In this document: one piece after another, positions 9,671-19,082 of the stretch | How the letters are laid out: each line of letters opens with the position of its first letter | Numbering within the stretch: position 1 is the first letter of the stretch | DNA from: Aphanomyces cochlioides | Taxonomy: Eukaryota > Oomycota > Saprolegniomycetes > Saprolegniales > Verrucalvaceae | DNA length: 64,000 bases | Reading direction: 5' to 3' | Assembly (NCBI GenBank): GCA_019828595.1 | Contig: JAHQRK010000019.1 | Span: 868,001-932,000 of the forward strand | Made by a program: the position numbers and the translations under genes | The notes under the pieces: generated by a model | Seen by the model: only the letters and a program-made list of their open reading frames with translations | What the model was told of the DNA's origin: nothing | Database searches by the model: none

Positions 9671-11452
9671 ACTTTTCACAAAAATTTCGCGATCCTGATA
9701 TATCACCCAGATAGCTTTTCTTCATACAAACCTCAATACAATAAACCAAATAGTCCAAACAAGAGTTGAATGCGACGAAGCAAGAACGAATTATTTTCGC
9801 TATGCAATGGTCAAAGTTTTCGCAATATACAACTATTTTATTTCAGAAATAAACGCGAGCTTTGATTATCCCTATTAACTACTACTACCGTAGCTCACAA
9901 AAGAATGAAATTTTCGTCACGAGAAAGTGTTTTCAAACCATTATGAAGTGGTGTATTTCTTCAATTTGAGTGTTATAATTGTTAGTTGTTCTAGTGATCT
10001 AAAACACCCAATGCTAATATTTGATTGGTCAAAGTTACTGCATGTTACAATTTGTTCTGTTACAGCACACCTGTCATGAGAGACTAGTGCTAATCATGGC
10101 ACTACAGTTCAATTGTAGACCGCTTACGCTTTAGGCGCAGTCTCCTTGCGGCATAAGAATCATTAATAACTTCAAATATGAATAATTGCATGAATAACTT
10201 AATCATCAATTTCTGGAAAACATAAACCATGGGGCTTTCACATGATTTTACTCATTTTATCGAACTGCACCAAATTCCTTCAAGATTCTTGGCATATTGA
10301 CCTTCACAATACCATCAACAAGCTCCTGTATTTGCGAGTTGTGAGATGAGTACTACTGTAGGTAGTATGCTTCAGAGAAGGGACGAAAATTTATATGGAT
10401 AATTTAAATTAAGTAATTATCCAATGATAATTATTTACTTTAATACATCCAGCAAGAAATCGATACAAATGAATACAATCAGAACAATTCCGAGCGCACT
10501 ACTAATATCTAATTCGATGCAAGTATTTGGATTCCTGCTTTTCGGAATGCACCATAGTGTTGTCGGCAAAAACGGAATATATATCAGTGGAATGAAGAGG
10601 AAAACACAAATCTGTGTAAATTGACGAATTACAAACGAAAATCAATGAAAACGGACGAAATTTTTTGTTTGCAATTTGGTTCAGTTAGCTGACAACATCA
10701 CATTAGTCCTGTTAGCTTTGAATAAAAATTGTGCTCTCAATTATATATTATATGTGCTGAGGAGAAGAAAATGAACATCACAAACGACTATTTCACTAAT
10801 TTGTCAAAATACGCAATATTTTTATAAAAGAATATTATAAAATTCACGCTTCTGACTCACACAACATATGCTACAAAGAAATTACGAATTAAAATTAGTC
10901 GTATTTTTATATATACAAAGATCACGTCAAATCGGGACAGACAAGGAATTTCAATATAGTTTGTGGTTTTTCAAATTAAATATTAGTTCTCTCAAAAATT
11001 CAAAATATTTTGACAGTTTTATTGTCGTAATTTCGTTCATTTTAATAAACAGAAGCAATCTTTGTAAACGAAGTATGTGTAATAGAGTAAGATAAAATAA
11101 ATACGATTGGCATTTTTATCTATTTTGTCACAAGATATGCCGCATATGAACGAGATTACAAGAGACATACTGAAACCCATCCAAAATATTCATCCTAACG
11201 CAGTGGAGACTGCGAACACGAATATGAACCCACAATTCCCAAATTGCAATACAATAAACAGTCTTCGTCTTAAACTCCCTTTTGGGGGGCTACAAAGGCA
11301 CTATTACATCCGTTACAACGGTAGTTCGTCTGCGGACCGGTCGTATTGATGGCCCTTTCAAAGGACCCTCGGTATTCTCGTTGGCGGATTACAATGCTTG
11401 TCTTTTGAGTGGGTAGACTAGGCTAAAAGAAATGTATTAACAGAGACATTTA
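9671..11452. other. Long AT-rich non-coding stretch
   Basis: Only short, low-complexity open frames are present on both strands and none shows a recognisable domain. The stretch runs up to the left end of the second PIF/Harbinger element. No repeat partner elsewhere in the window was noticed. Confidence 0.45.
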
Positions 11453-11552
11453 GCAATTTTGCAATTTGTCAAATTGCGGATTCTGCCTTCGTTCGATTTG
11501 GAACTGCAAATTGCAAAGTGAAATCTGGGATTCGACGTTTAGCAGCTCGCAA

Positions 11553-12710
11553 ATGTCATTTTCCGAGTGTGCATGCATTACTACTACCCAACTCTGCTTT
11601 GATTGGGTTCTCAGGACTGACGACTTCTGCCGTGCAGTCGCATTCAACCTTTTGCCGATGAAGCGAAAGGATAGACTCATTGCGCTACGTCTGGCTCGTC
11701 TTGTGCGTGGACGGCCGTTGCTTTTCTACCGATTACGAGCAATCCTTTGTCGTCGAACCACGCAACGACTCACAATCCCGTCAGTAAACTTCTCGCTCTC
11801 CAACTACAACGACGCTGACTGCCTGGACAAGTTTCGATTTACAAAAAGGGACATTCAACGTCTCGCTGATGGACTTGGGCTTCCTGATGTCATTGTGACA
11901 AGAGAGAGAACAACGTGCAACAAAATCGAAGGAATTTGTATTGTCCTTAGACGATTTACTGCTCCCGACAGGTGGTCTGACTTGATCGAGATGTTTGGTC
12001 GATCAAGAAGTGGCATGTCAAACATCTTTCTCCATATCATTGACTACTTACACGAGCGATTTAAAGACAAGTTATACCTCGACAGCACCCGAATATCACT
12101 CAAATTGCGTGAGTTTGCTGCGGCTATCATGCGCAAGGGTGGGAAAATGTCAAGTGTTTGGGGATTTATAGGCGGAACCGTTCGTCCTTGTTGTCGTCCG
12201 AGTGGAGGAACTGAACAAAGAGCAATGTACAATCGCCACAAACGTCTCTATGCCCTCATATTCCAAACAATTGTTACTCCTGATGGCATGATATCCCATG
12301 TATATGGACCAGTCGAAGGTCGCAGACATGACCTGACTCTGTTGAGAAAGTCTCTTTTGGAGACTTTCATTGTTTCAAACAACCGATTTAATGGTTTCGT
12401 CGGTTACGGCGATCCTGCTTACGGTCGATCGAATCAAATTGCTTCACCATTTGGTGGTGCTCGAATTACTAGAGAGCAGCAAATTGTTAACTCCAGCATG
12501 AGTCGTGTCCGAACAAGTGTGGAGTGGTCTTTTGGACAAGTCTTCAGTACTGGCCACTTGTTGATTTCAAAAAGAAGATGAAATTGGGCTGTGGACCTGC
12601 GTCAAAGATGTACAAGATCGCAGTCCTCCTCACTAACTGTGTGACGTGTGTGCGCCAAGCCAATACAAATAGCACATACTTTGGCCTTACTCCCCTCCCC
12701 CCACACTAGA
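11553..12710 (+). pseudogene. PIF/Harbinger transposase 2, catalytic Asp lost
   Basis: Frame 1 (open to 12581) carries an N-terminal helical region, then GFIGGTVRPCCRPSG where the family has an Asp in place of the second Gly (the first catalytic residue). YGPVEGRRHDLTLL has the second Asp, GYGDPAYG the third acidic position, and SVEWSFGQV the Glu region. Near 12540-12550 the frame changes; the C-terminus (LQYWPLVDFKKKMKLG...) follows in the next frame to 12709. The ATG at 11553 is chosen because no ATG lies upstream in frame; 11658 is an alternative. Both the D-to-G change and the frameshift argue against activity. Confidence 0.85.
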
Positions 12711-12756
12711 AGCTTACTTGGACATTAATGTTAATGAAGTGTATGTTGTGTAAATC

Positions 12757-13527
12757 TTAGTTAGTGTTTTGTTGTCTACTTACTATTTGAGCCAGCAGGT
12801 TTACAATGTTTTCCATTTGAGTCGTTTGTGATCGGCGCAGTTGTTGCTCTTCTTTCTCCAATTTCAGGCGTTCCATGCGATATTCATGCTCGTCCTCGTG
12901 GCGCTTTCTCTCGAATTCAAGCAATTCAGTCAATGCAGTTTCACTGCTTATCTCATGAGCAGTTTCAGTTAATAATCGTGATCGTTTGGCCACACGTATC
13001 TCCGCTTCTTGGTAGAGCTTTTCGCCAGTTGTCTCAAGCAAGTCTTTTGCAGCATTTTCACTCAACTGCTTTCTTTTTTTTGACTTGTACACTTCGTCAA
13101 TTCTCATGACGATGTCTTGCATTAATTGTACCTTTTCAGTGACATACTCTTCGGTTCCACTTGAGCTACGTTGTGCTTCGTCTGTAGTTTTGAAGTTTTT
13201 CATCAGAGTTTCGAAGTGCTCGCGTGCAGAACGGAAGGTCATCTTTGGTTCCTCTTCGACTAATGCATTCGAGACGAGCTTCCAGCGAGGAAGGAGCTCG
13301 GCGTGGTCAGCTGCAAATGGCTCGACCCCAGTAACTTCACGTAGCAGGACGACGTCTAGATCTTCAGTCCAAGTGATATGAGCTGCAAGGGCGGCTGCGG
13401 TTTGAACAATGTGTAACACAGAACAAGTACTGACTTTACTCCTTAAAATTGATTGGTCTAGCACTTGCGGGGGTTCACAAGTACAGTACCACTGGACGAT
13501 TCGACGGTTCTCAAACGTGAATTTCAA
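12757..13527 (-). CDS. Harbinger 2 accessory SANT-like protein
   Basis: Convergent with the transposase. The protein holds a SANT/Myb-like domain (ITWTEDLDVVLLREVTGVEP ... WKLVSNAL ... FRSAREHFETLMKNFK), then a long helical, charged C-terminal half (ERKRHEDEHEYRMERLKLEK) likely to be a coiled coil. This matches the DNA-binding accessory proteins of PIF/Harbinger elements. The codons before the SANT domain do not look conserved. A GTAAAGT..CCGCAG pair at about 13393-13440 could mark an intron, so the true start is unresolved; 13527 is a TTG, not an ATG. Confidence 0.65.
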   Translation of the reverse strand: MKFTFENRRIVQWYCTCEPPQVLDQSILRSKVSTCSVLHIVQTAAALAAHITWTEDLDVVLLREVTGVEPFAADHAELLPRWKLVSNALVEEEPKMTFRSAREHFETLMKNFKTTDEAQRSSSGTEEYVTEKVQLMQDIVMRIDEVYKSKKRKQLSENAAKDLLETTGEKLYQEAEIRVAKRSRLLTETAHEISSETALTELLEFERKRHEDEHEYRMERLKLEKEEQQLRRSQTTQMENIVNLLAQIVSRQQNTN

Positions 13528-13620
13528 GCAAATTCCGATCGGAATTTGAGCTAGGCGAATTTCGAAGTAGCTGTCTGCTCGAAGTTTTCATTCCGAAAAT
13601 TGAAATTTCGGAATTGCTAA

Positions 13621-13893
13621 GGGTGCGTCTGGCAAAAATTCAAAATCAATATGTCATTTTCAGCTAGATTGGGATCAACGATTTATGGCATGTTCAAAAT
13701 AGAGGTAAAACCTCAATCTCGTAAAATGGCATTTTGAGTGCCTCCAGTGAGTATATCCCAACCAAAAATATTGGATTTGGTGCAAAACTCTTGGAGATAA
13801 ACAAGTTCATATTTTGACCTAAATATTGAATTTGGCCTCAAAATGGCATTTTGGACCTATTTATTGTAATATTTTCGGTTGCCAGACGGGCCC
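13621..13893. mobile_element. Tourist-like MITE with TAA duplication
   Basis: A 273-bp element ends in 15-bp inverted repeats (GGGTGCGTCTGGCAA on the left; reversed right end GGGCCCGTCTGGCAA, 13 of 15 matching). It is flanked by TAA on both sides (13618-13620 and 13894-13896), the hallmark of PIF/Harbinger-mobilised MITEs. It has no ORF. It abuts the right end of Harbinger 2 exactly, so it used the TAA at that element's border. Confidence 0.9.
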
Positions 13894-14004
13894 TAAAAGT
13901 CTCTATTAGAGACTTTTAAACTGCTTTATTAGCAAGAGTGAATGAAGACCCTTCCAAAGTGATATTTTCGTCAGGGTATTGAAGTAACTCCAATAATGAA
14001 CCGC

Positions 14005-14058
14005 AGCCAATTAGAATCCTCCTCGGTTCATAGCCAATTAGAATCCTCCTCGGTTCAT
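14005..14058 (+). repeat. 27-bp tandem duplication
   Basis: AGCCAATTAGAATCCTCCTC followed by GGTTCAT is present twice in direct tandem without any difference (14005-14031, 14032-14058). Probably a recent slippage or repair event. Confidence 0.9.
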
Positions 14059-14367
14059 GAAATTTTCGCTTTTGAATAATAGGTCATTCTGGTTTATTAT
14101 CTGTACCATATGGAAGCATCCGGTTGCTTCTGGTGTATATAGTAGTACCAAACGAGGCCAAACCAAAAATTTGCTCTAGGCCCGGTCGGGAGAAAACTCG
14201 AGAGTTTAATATCCGGATCTTCTTGGATATTTTATCCGGTTGTCCATGCTGACTGACAGAAATGAGCAAAATAAAATCGAGGAACTTTGTCGTTTCTCCT
14301 TCAGGTTGAAAATAACCTGAACGGATGAAAGCAATCGCGCCTGCGACCGTCAACGTTTTATGTTCTA

Positions 14368-15003
14368 GTGCGCTTTAGCCAGCTCCGCGCTGAGCCAAAT
14401 GCATTGCAGAAGCAGCTTCCACTGAGTTTGTCGACAATCTTGCTCGAAGCTTGCCCCCTGGAGGACATTCCTGACGGAGTTATCCAAGCGTGGTCCAATA
14501 TCCAAACGCTGACTCTCGTCAACGTTAGCTTGAACGAAGTGCCGCGTGGTCTATCCAACTTGACGAGCCTCGAGCATCTCAACTTGCGGATGAACAACAT
14601 CACAGTCCTACCGTCGTGGCTCTCCCGTCCTTCCACTCATCTTCATCTCATCTTTGTCCGATTGGCGTGGAATCACATCACTGAGATTCGATGGGACTTG
14701 GCTCGTCGTGGGGCCGAGGTCGACATGAGCGGCAATCGGTTGCAGTCGACAGCTGGATTGAAGATCCCACAGCCACAAATTTGATCCGGTCCAAAGTTGT
14801 TCATCTCGACGACACACCATACTGCTCGACTCCCAATGCCGTCTGTAGCTCCCTCCCTCTGTGCTCCCATGTGTCTCGACGCTTGGATTGGTGACCACTA
14901 TTGCGATGTGACCTGTTTGAACCGAGCATGCGGTTTCGACGGTGGGGATTGCGATCTGTTTGGGTTTGATCCATCCTCATCCATCTCCTCTGGACACACG
15001 TGA
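14368..15003 (+). pseudogene. LRR plus LNR (Notch-type) protein fragment
   Basis: The first frame (14368-14784) carries leucine-rich repeats (IQTLTLVNVSLNEVPRGLSN, then LEHLNLRMNNITVLPSWLS). The second part, in other frames to 15003, carries an LNR/Notch module: CLDAWIGDHYCDVTCL followed by ACGFDGGDC, with the Cys and Asp pattern that binds calcium. At least two frame changes (near 14757-14800 and 14850-14870) separate the parts. In oomycetes such LRR-LNR proteins are usually large surface receptors with a transmembrane segment; here only the middle remains and the N-terminus is missing. The next 500 bp may contain further remnants. Confidence 0.7.
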
Positions 15004-15751
15004 TCGAAATCAGTGCGTCGAGTGCATACAAAGCTCTTCCAACGTCTTCGACGTGTACGAGAAACCGCTTTGATCCAGACGTTGTCGATATCACAACGCG
15101 GTGGATCGATCTCCACCCCGTCGCGATCCACGTGCACATTTCCATCAACAGTTGACCCTTCAACTCTTCCACGTCATTGAAAAGTTCCTCCCGCTATGCT
15201 GAAGCGACTGTGCGCTGCGTTTTTCAGCCAAGATATGCTTGCATGTTGCCATTGCTTCTCTCTTTGTTGGCGTATTCACCGAAGTGTGTCAAGTGGAAAC
15301 GGTGGGTGGCTCGAGGACGACAAGCTGGTGTGCTACTTCAACTGATCGGCAATCTTAATCTCAACTAGTTTTCAAAGACAAGGCATGGCGCCAGCGCAGT
15401 GAGGAAGAAGAGAATCTCGTCCGAGCGGCGGCGGAAACTCGGCTAGATGAGACACCCACGAGACGGAAGCTCGTTGACGATGTGTAATTCGGACAAGACG
15501 ATGGATATCTCGGAACCTTGGACGGACGGCGCCTTCTATGTCGATAGCCTACTTGATTTCTTTCCGTGGTTTGATGTGGCGCCTCTTTGCGCATCGTTCT
15601 CGTCCTACTCCGAGAGCCACGCCCAGATCAGGGACATGAAGTTGCAACTCTGCTCTTGCTCAAAGTCGAATGTTTGGAATTCGAAGCTTTATTGGCATGC
15701 TATCTTTGGAGTTGTTCCTCGCGGAAATTCAACTTCATTTCCAAAGTTTCC
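15004..15751 (+). other. Probable decayed 3' part of the LRR-LNR gene
   Basis: Short open pieces in varying frames include a hydrophobic stretch (CMLPLLLSLLAYSP) near 15250 and an acidic helical piece (WRQRSEEEENLVRAAAETRL) near 15395. Together they fit the membrane and juxtamembrane part of a receptor-like gene broken by several indels, but no domain is recognised. The last bases hold the promoter of the PH-like gene at 15752. Confidence 0.35.
15733..15751 (+). promoter_or_regulatory. INR-like core promoter of PH-like gene 1
   Basis: CTTCATTTCCAAAGTTTCC lies directly before the ATG. TTCATTTC fits the oomycete initiator YTCANTYY; the following CAAAGTTTCC only loosely resembles the flanking element CAWTTTNYY. 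Confidence 0.45.
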
Positions 15752-16234
15752 ATGAACGAAGCGTGGTCGTCACTCGTGGCCGTCGAGAGCCGCAATCTCT
15801 TCTTCGGCCCATCGGTAAAGCATCACGCGTGGACGTTGAAAGGCGACGTCTTGACCATGTCGACAAGTCGCCAAGGTATTCAGCGAACGGTCCACGTCAA
15901 ACAAGGATTCGCGTGGCCGGACAAGGAGTTTGGCTTTCAAGTTGAGACCGACATGGGGCAGTGGATTCGCGCCGTCGCAATCTCCAAGCGCGACTGGGCT
16001 ATGTGGATCCACGCGCTCCATGCCATGCATCACAACCCCAAGGAAGAGTCGCCCTTGTCGAAAAAAGTCAACTTCCACGGCAAGGTGCGCATTCGATCGA
16101 TCCCCACGCTCTCGCAAGATGAAATCTCCAAGTTGTACTACTCAGACAAAGAAATCGACAAGATGGCGCGGGAAGTCTCATGCAAGGATGGACAGGTGGT
16201 TGGCAAGCGCCGCTTGGCTGCATTTGCAGTCTAA
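15752..16234 (+). CDS. PH-like small protein 1 with KVNF tail
   Basis: This 160-residue protein belongs to a local family of five. Residues 1-95 look like a compact beta-rich PH-like fold: LFFGPSVKHHAWTLKGDVLT (early strands), QGFAWPDKEFGFQVET (middle strands), and RDWAMWIHALHAMH as the closing amphipathic helix with its typical Trp. After a linker comes KKVNFHGKVRIRSIP, which fits a PP1 docking motif (KVxF followed by alternating hydrophobics), then LSQDEISKLYYSDKEID. There is no signal peptide or membrane segment, so a cytoplasmic role at membranes or as a phosphatase adaptor is inferred. The start is the first Met after the promoter motif; upstream codons belong to the decayed gene. Confidence 0.75.
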   Translation: MNEAWSSLVAVESRNLFFGPSVKHHAWTLKGDVLTMSTSRQGIQRTVHVKQGFAWPDKEFGFQVETDMGQWIRAVAISKRDWAMWIHALHAMHHNPKEESPLSKKVNFHGKVRIRSIPTLSQDEISKLYYSDKEIDKMAREVSCKDGQVVGKRRLAAFAV

Positions 16235-16948
16235 GCCTGCAACCTCCACAAAGCACACTCTGACCAAAGGGCTAGCCCATCATGCGTCCAAGCAGTGACT
16301 TCCATTCGGGTCTCCAAGGAGCAAAGTCGCAGCCAAGATATTGAAACAGCCTCTATGGCTCGTAGCGTTGACACCGTAACTTTAAATTTACTTATGAAGA
16401 ACTCTCACTTGAGACTTGGCACGTCGACGGCTGGAGTCTGATGGCCTGGAAAAGCCCTGGCCGATGCTGCAAGAAGAGCTTGTGTCCTGTCGCGTCATGT
16501 CCACACGATTGGCACGCTTTGTCTCGTATTGGCCAGCATTTGTCTCGTATTGGCCACGTGACATTGAGACAATCTCAACCCGCAGCCTGTGGATGGCATA
16601 ATGCATGTTGTGAAAAATAATTGTCTCGATGAACGATCTTGTCCATGACCATGGGATAAAATGAGGACTTCTTGGCTGGATAGCGTCGGGTCGTCAATGC
16701 GCACAATGAGCTCATTCATGCTAGAACACACAGGACGAGTTCCTCTGACTGGGAAAGCCTCTAGAGCTAGTCTCATCTTGTTCAGACGTGTGCAGCCGTG
16801 ACGCTGAGATCTGCAAAGGACAACGAGCTGGTAAGATTGGCGACGAGCTTCTTTATGGTCACAAGCTGGGCATTGTTGCTCGTCAGACAAAGGATCAAGA
16901 CGAATTGAGGTGTGGTAGAGAGTTGGAGTTCATAAATTAGATAGACAA
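16235..16948. other. Intergenic between PH-like genes 1 and 2
   Basis: A short tandem repeat (two units of TTTGTCTCGTATTGGCCAGC, 16518-16557) is the only clear structure. A 131-codon minus-strand frame at 16890-16495 has no recognisable domain and spans the repeat, so it is not called. Confidence 0.45.
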
Positions 16949-17386
16949 CTAAGCAAATACATAAATATCATCCTCGTCAGACGAGGTCGCGGTCAAGCTT
17001 TCATTGTCGTCGTCTTCTTCAAAGGTGGGGATTCGATGGACTTTGACGTGATCGCAGAATCGAACTTTGACTGGAGATGTTGACACGTCTTCTGGAGCTG
17101 AGAGATCTTGAAAGGCTTGGAGCCACATCGCCCACTGGGCCTTGGTTGGAGTCATAGCTCGCAGCCACTTGCCATCGGTGGTCTCGACTTGGATGCCAAA
17201 GCGAACGCCTGGCCACGCACACCCTTGCTTGATCGACACAAAGGTAAATTTGAAACGGTCGTCTGTTGTCATGGTCAGCGTGCGCTGCTGCAGCGTCCAG
17301 ATGCGTTCTTTAAAGGTCTTGCCGATGATCCATTTGGATTCTTGCACGGATAGCAACGAGCTGATCTTCTTGTCGGTCTTGCTCAT
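16949..17386 (-). CDS. PH-like small protein 2 with KVRF tail
   Basis: A 145-residue member of the local family. The PH-like part runs SVQESKWIIGKTFKERIWTL through KQGCAWPGVRFGIQVET to the closing helix KAQWAMWLQAFQDL. The tail has PVKVRFCDHVKVHRIP, a KVxF plus V-x-V match to PP1 docking motifs, followed by an acidic end (EEDDDNES...SSDEDD) with casein-kinase-2-like sites. It is nearest to proteins 3 and 4. The ATG at 17386 is supported by the INR/FPR promoter directly upstream. PH-like folding is an inference from pattern, not from a search. Confidence 0.8.
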   Translation of the reverse strand: MSKTDKKISSLLSVQESKWIIGKTFKERIWTLQQRTLTMTTDDRFKFTFVSIKQGCAWPGVRFGIQVETTDGKWLRAMTPTKAQWAMWLQAFQDLSAPEDVSTSPVKVRFCDHVKVHRIPTFEEDDDNESLTATSSDEDDIYVFA

Positions 17387-17390
17387 GGTC

Positions 17391-17409
17391 GAGCAAATTG
17401 TGAAATGAA
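17391..17409 (-). promoter_or_regulatory. INR+FPR core promoter of PH-like gene 2
   Basis: On the minus strand TTCATTTCACAATTTGCTC lies 4 bp before the ATG. It matches the oomycete initiator (YTCANTYY) followed by the flanking promoter region (CAWTTTNYY). The implied 5' leader is only about 20 bases. Confidence 0.75.
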
Positions 17410-17480
17410 CACGGCGAACATTCTTCTGCTTACGGTGGCTTCAATTTGAGAAAACATCGGAATGACAATGTCACAGTCAT

Positions 17481-17498
17481 CTTATTTAGGGCATTTTA
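17481..17498 (-). promoter_or_regulatory. Shared upstream element, PH-like gene 2
   Basis: In gene orientation the element reads AAAATGCCCTAAATAAG, 95-112 bp before the start codon. Similar sequences in the same orientation stand upstream of genes 3 and 4. Confidence 0.45.
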
Positions 17499-17499
17499 A

Positions 17500-18514
17500 C
17501 GGACTTCCATGAAAGCCATGCCAAGCGACATGGAAAACTGACTCCTTGTGTTTGTAGTCAAAGTGAAGGATCTTTAGAGGTTAATCCATTGCTGGGTACG
17601 TCGTTAAGGTGGTTCTTGCTTGAACTGTACAGCCACTCTGTCATTAATGACGCCAGCACAGGAAAACGGGGTTATTGTCTGGGATCGTGTTGACTTTAAC
17701 GTTGTATTATTTATAGAGAATATCTAATCTAACAGTTAATTTTGCCTCAAAATTGAAAATATCTTTCAACATATTTGACAATATATTAAATTAAAGAGTG
17801 TTTAAATGATATGTCTTTCGGTATTTCAGCCAGATTCACAATACCTGGAAGACTTGAGGATCTTGACATGTTCATGAGATCTCTGCGACTTTACAAGTGA
17901 CGAGTGAAGATAAACCTGTGCATATAGTCTTTATTTGCGTGCAATTTCTGGTGGTGCATGGAAATGCTGGTCGCATAGCGCAATATAGTGAGAATGGTAT
18001 TCAAGCGAATTGATGAGGAATCTTCGGCTGCTTTCAATAAGGACTTTCATATTTAGGGATATGATGATGCTGCTTGGTCGAGCGAGTTGTTGACCTGTTG
18101 CCAGTTGTGTGAGCGTCAATGGCAAGACTGGACGACTAGTCGGTCAGTGAAGCTTTCGCCATGGCATCGAATGCCCTCAAAGCATTGCTCCCCAAGAATG
18201 ACCAGGGCCCACTAACCTCAAAGCAGATTCTAGCGTAGCCTCGGGCGAGCCTCCTACCGTGCTTTCTAATGTTAGTGAAGGTGGCTGGGGATGAATCGAG
18301 AGCAAACACGAACGGGAATGAATCTATCTATATAGGCAACACTCAAGCTCGACCACAGCGATCATTGTCGCTTGTGGGAAACCCGAGCAACAAACTTGGT
18401 CGACCTGTGGCCTGAAGAGAAGATCTTGTCGCTTTCATGGCATTTAAAACTTGGATTTCTTATTTACGGATTAAATACATAAATTATTGATCAAAACAGC
18501 ACGGTGGTGGACAT
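17500..18514. other. Intergenic between PH-like genes 2 and 3
   Basis: AT-rich, with only short frames and no recognised domain. It separates the divergently spaced promoter of gene 2 from the 3' end of gene 3. Confidence 0.45.
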
Positions 18515-18931
18515 TTAATCATCGTCTTCGTCGGATGAGGCGGTAGTCCAGTTGTCGTCTTCGTCGTCTGAAGCAGGGATCGTTCGGACACGAACCTGGT
18601 CGTTGAACCTGACTTTGACCGGTGTGGGTGGTGTGTCTTTGACGGGTGTAAGATCTTGGAAGGCCTGCATCCACATCGCCCACTGTGCTTTGGACACTGT
18701 GACTGCTCGTAGAACTTTGCCTTCGTCTGTTTCAATTTCAATGCCAAGGGAGACACCCGTCCATGCTCGGCCTTCTTTGACTGTGACGTTTGTGAATTTA
18801 AAGCGTTCGTTGGTCGATGTCGTAAGCGTGCGATGCTTGAGCGTCCAGATGCGGTCTTTGAACGTCTTGCCGATGACAAATCGGGTTTCCTGGACGGAGA
18901 GGAACGAGCTTACTTTCTTGGACGTACGCAT
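18515..18931 (-). CDS. PH-like small protein 3 with KVRF tail
   Basis: A 138-residue family member, close to protein 2 (shared VQE...IGKTFK[ED]RIWTL and KAQWAMW[LM]QAFQDL). The PH-like core ends with that helix near residue 100, then TPVKVRFNDQVRVRTIP gives the KVxF-x3-V-x-V-x2-IP tail, and the end is strongly acidic (SDDEDDNW..SSDEDDD). The open frame extends 24 codons further upstream to 19003, but the Met at 18931 is preferred: it follows an INR/FPR promoter and aligns with the start of protein 2. It is probably soluble. Confidence 0.8.
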   Translation of the reverse strand: MRTSKKVSSFLSVQETRFVIGKTFKDRIWTLKHRTLTTSTNERFKFTNVTVKEGRAWTGVSLGIEIETDEGKVLRAVTVSKAQWAMWMQAFQDLTPVKDTPPTPVKVRFNDQVRVRTIPASDDEDDNWTTASSDEDDD

Positions 18932-18936
18932 GGCGA

Positions 18937-18954
18937 GGCAAATTGAAGAATGGC
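18937..18954 (-). promoter_or_regulatory. INR+FPR core promoter of PH-like gene 3
   Basis: The minus strand reads GCCATTCTTCAATTTGCC, 5 bp before the ATG. The FPR half (CAATTTGCC) is a perfect CAWTTTNYY; the INR half has one mismatch. Confidence 0.65.
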
Positions 18955-19064
18955 AATTCCAACGAGAGAAGCTCAAGTTGACCATCACTCCTGTCCTGGC
19001 CATTTGATTGCGCTGGGAACTTAATCATCCAATCAAGCACGACACCTGTCAGACGTTGGAATAA

Positions 19065-19082
19065 CATTTATTTAAGGATTTT
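19065..19082 (-). promoter_or_regulatory. Shared upstream element, PH-like gene 3
   Basis: In gene orientation AAAATCCTTAAATAAATG lies about 134-151 bp before the start. A second AAATCCTTAAGTAA, in the opposite direction, lies at 19141-19154. Confidence 0.4.

Larger units (their letters stand above)
11453..13617 (+). mobile_element. PIF/Harbinger element 2
   Basis: Transposase and accessory gene are convergent inside a 2165-bp unit. The likely ends are imperfect inverted repeats: GCAATTTTGCAATTTGTCAA on the left (11453) and, reversed, GCAATTCCGAAATTTCAATT on the right (13617). The left end is preceded by TTA and the right end followed by TAA, both of the TWA form favoured by this superfamily, although not identical. 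The ends are inferred by eye and could be off by a few bases. Confidence 0.65.

Noticed and set aside
16495..16890. 131-codon minus-strand frame beginning MSDEQQCPACDHKEARRQ
   Set aside because: It looks slightly zinc-knuckle-like, but there is no second Cys pair, no promoter motif, and it runs through a tandem repeat.
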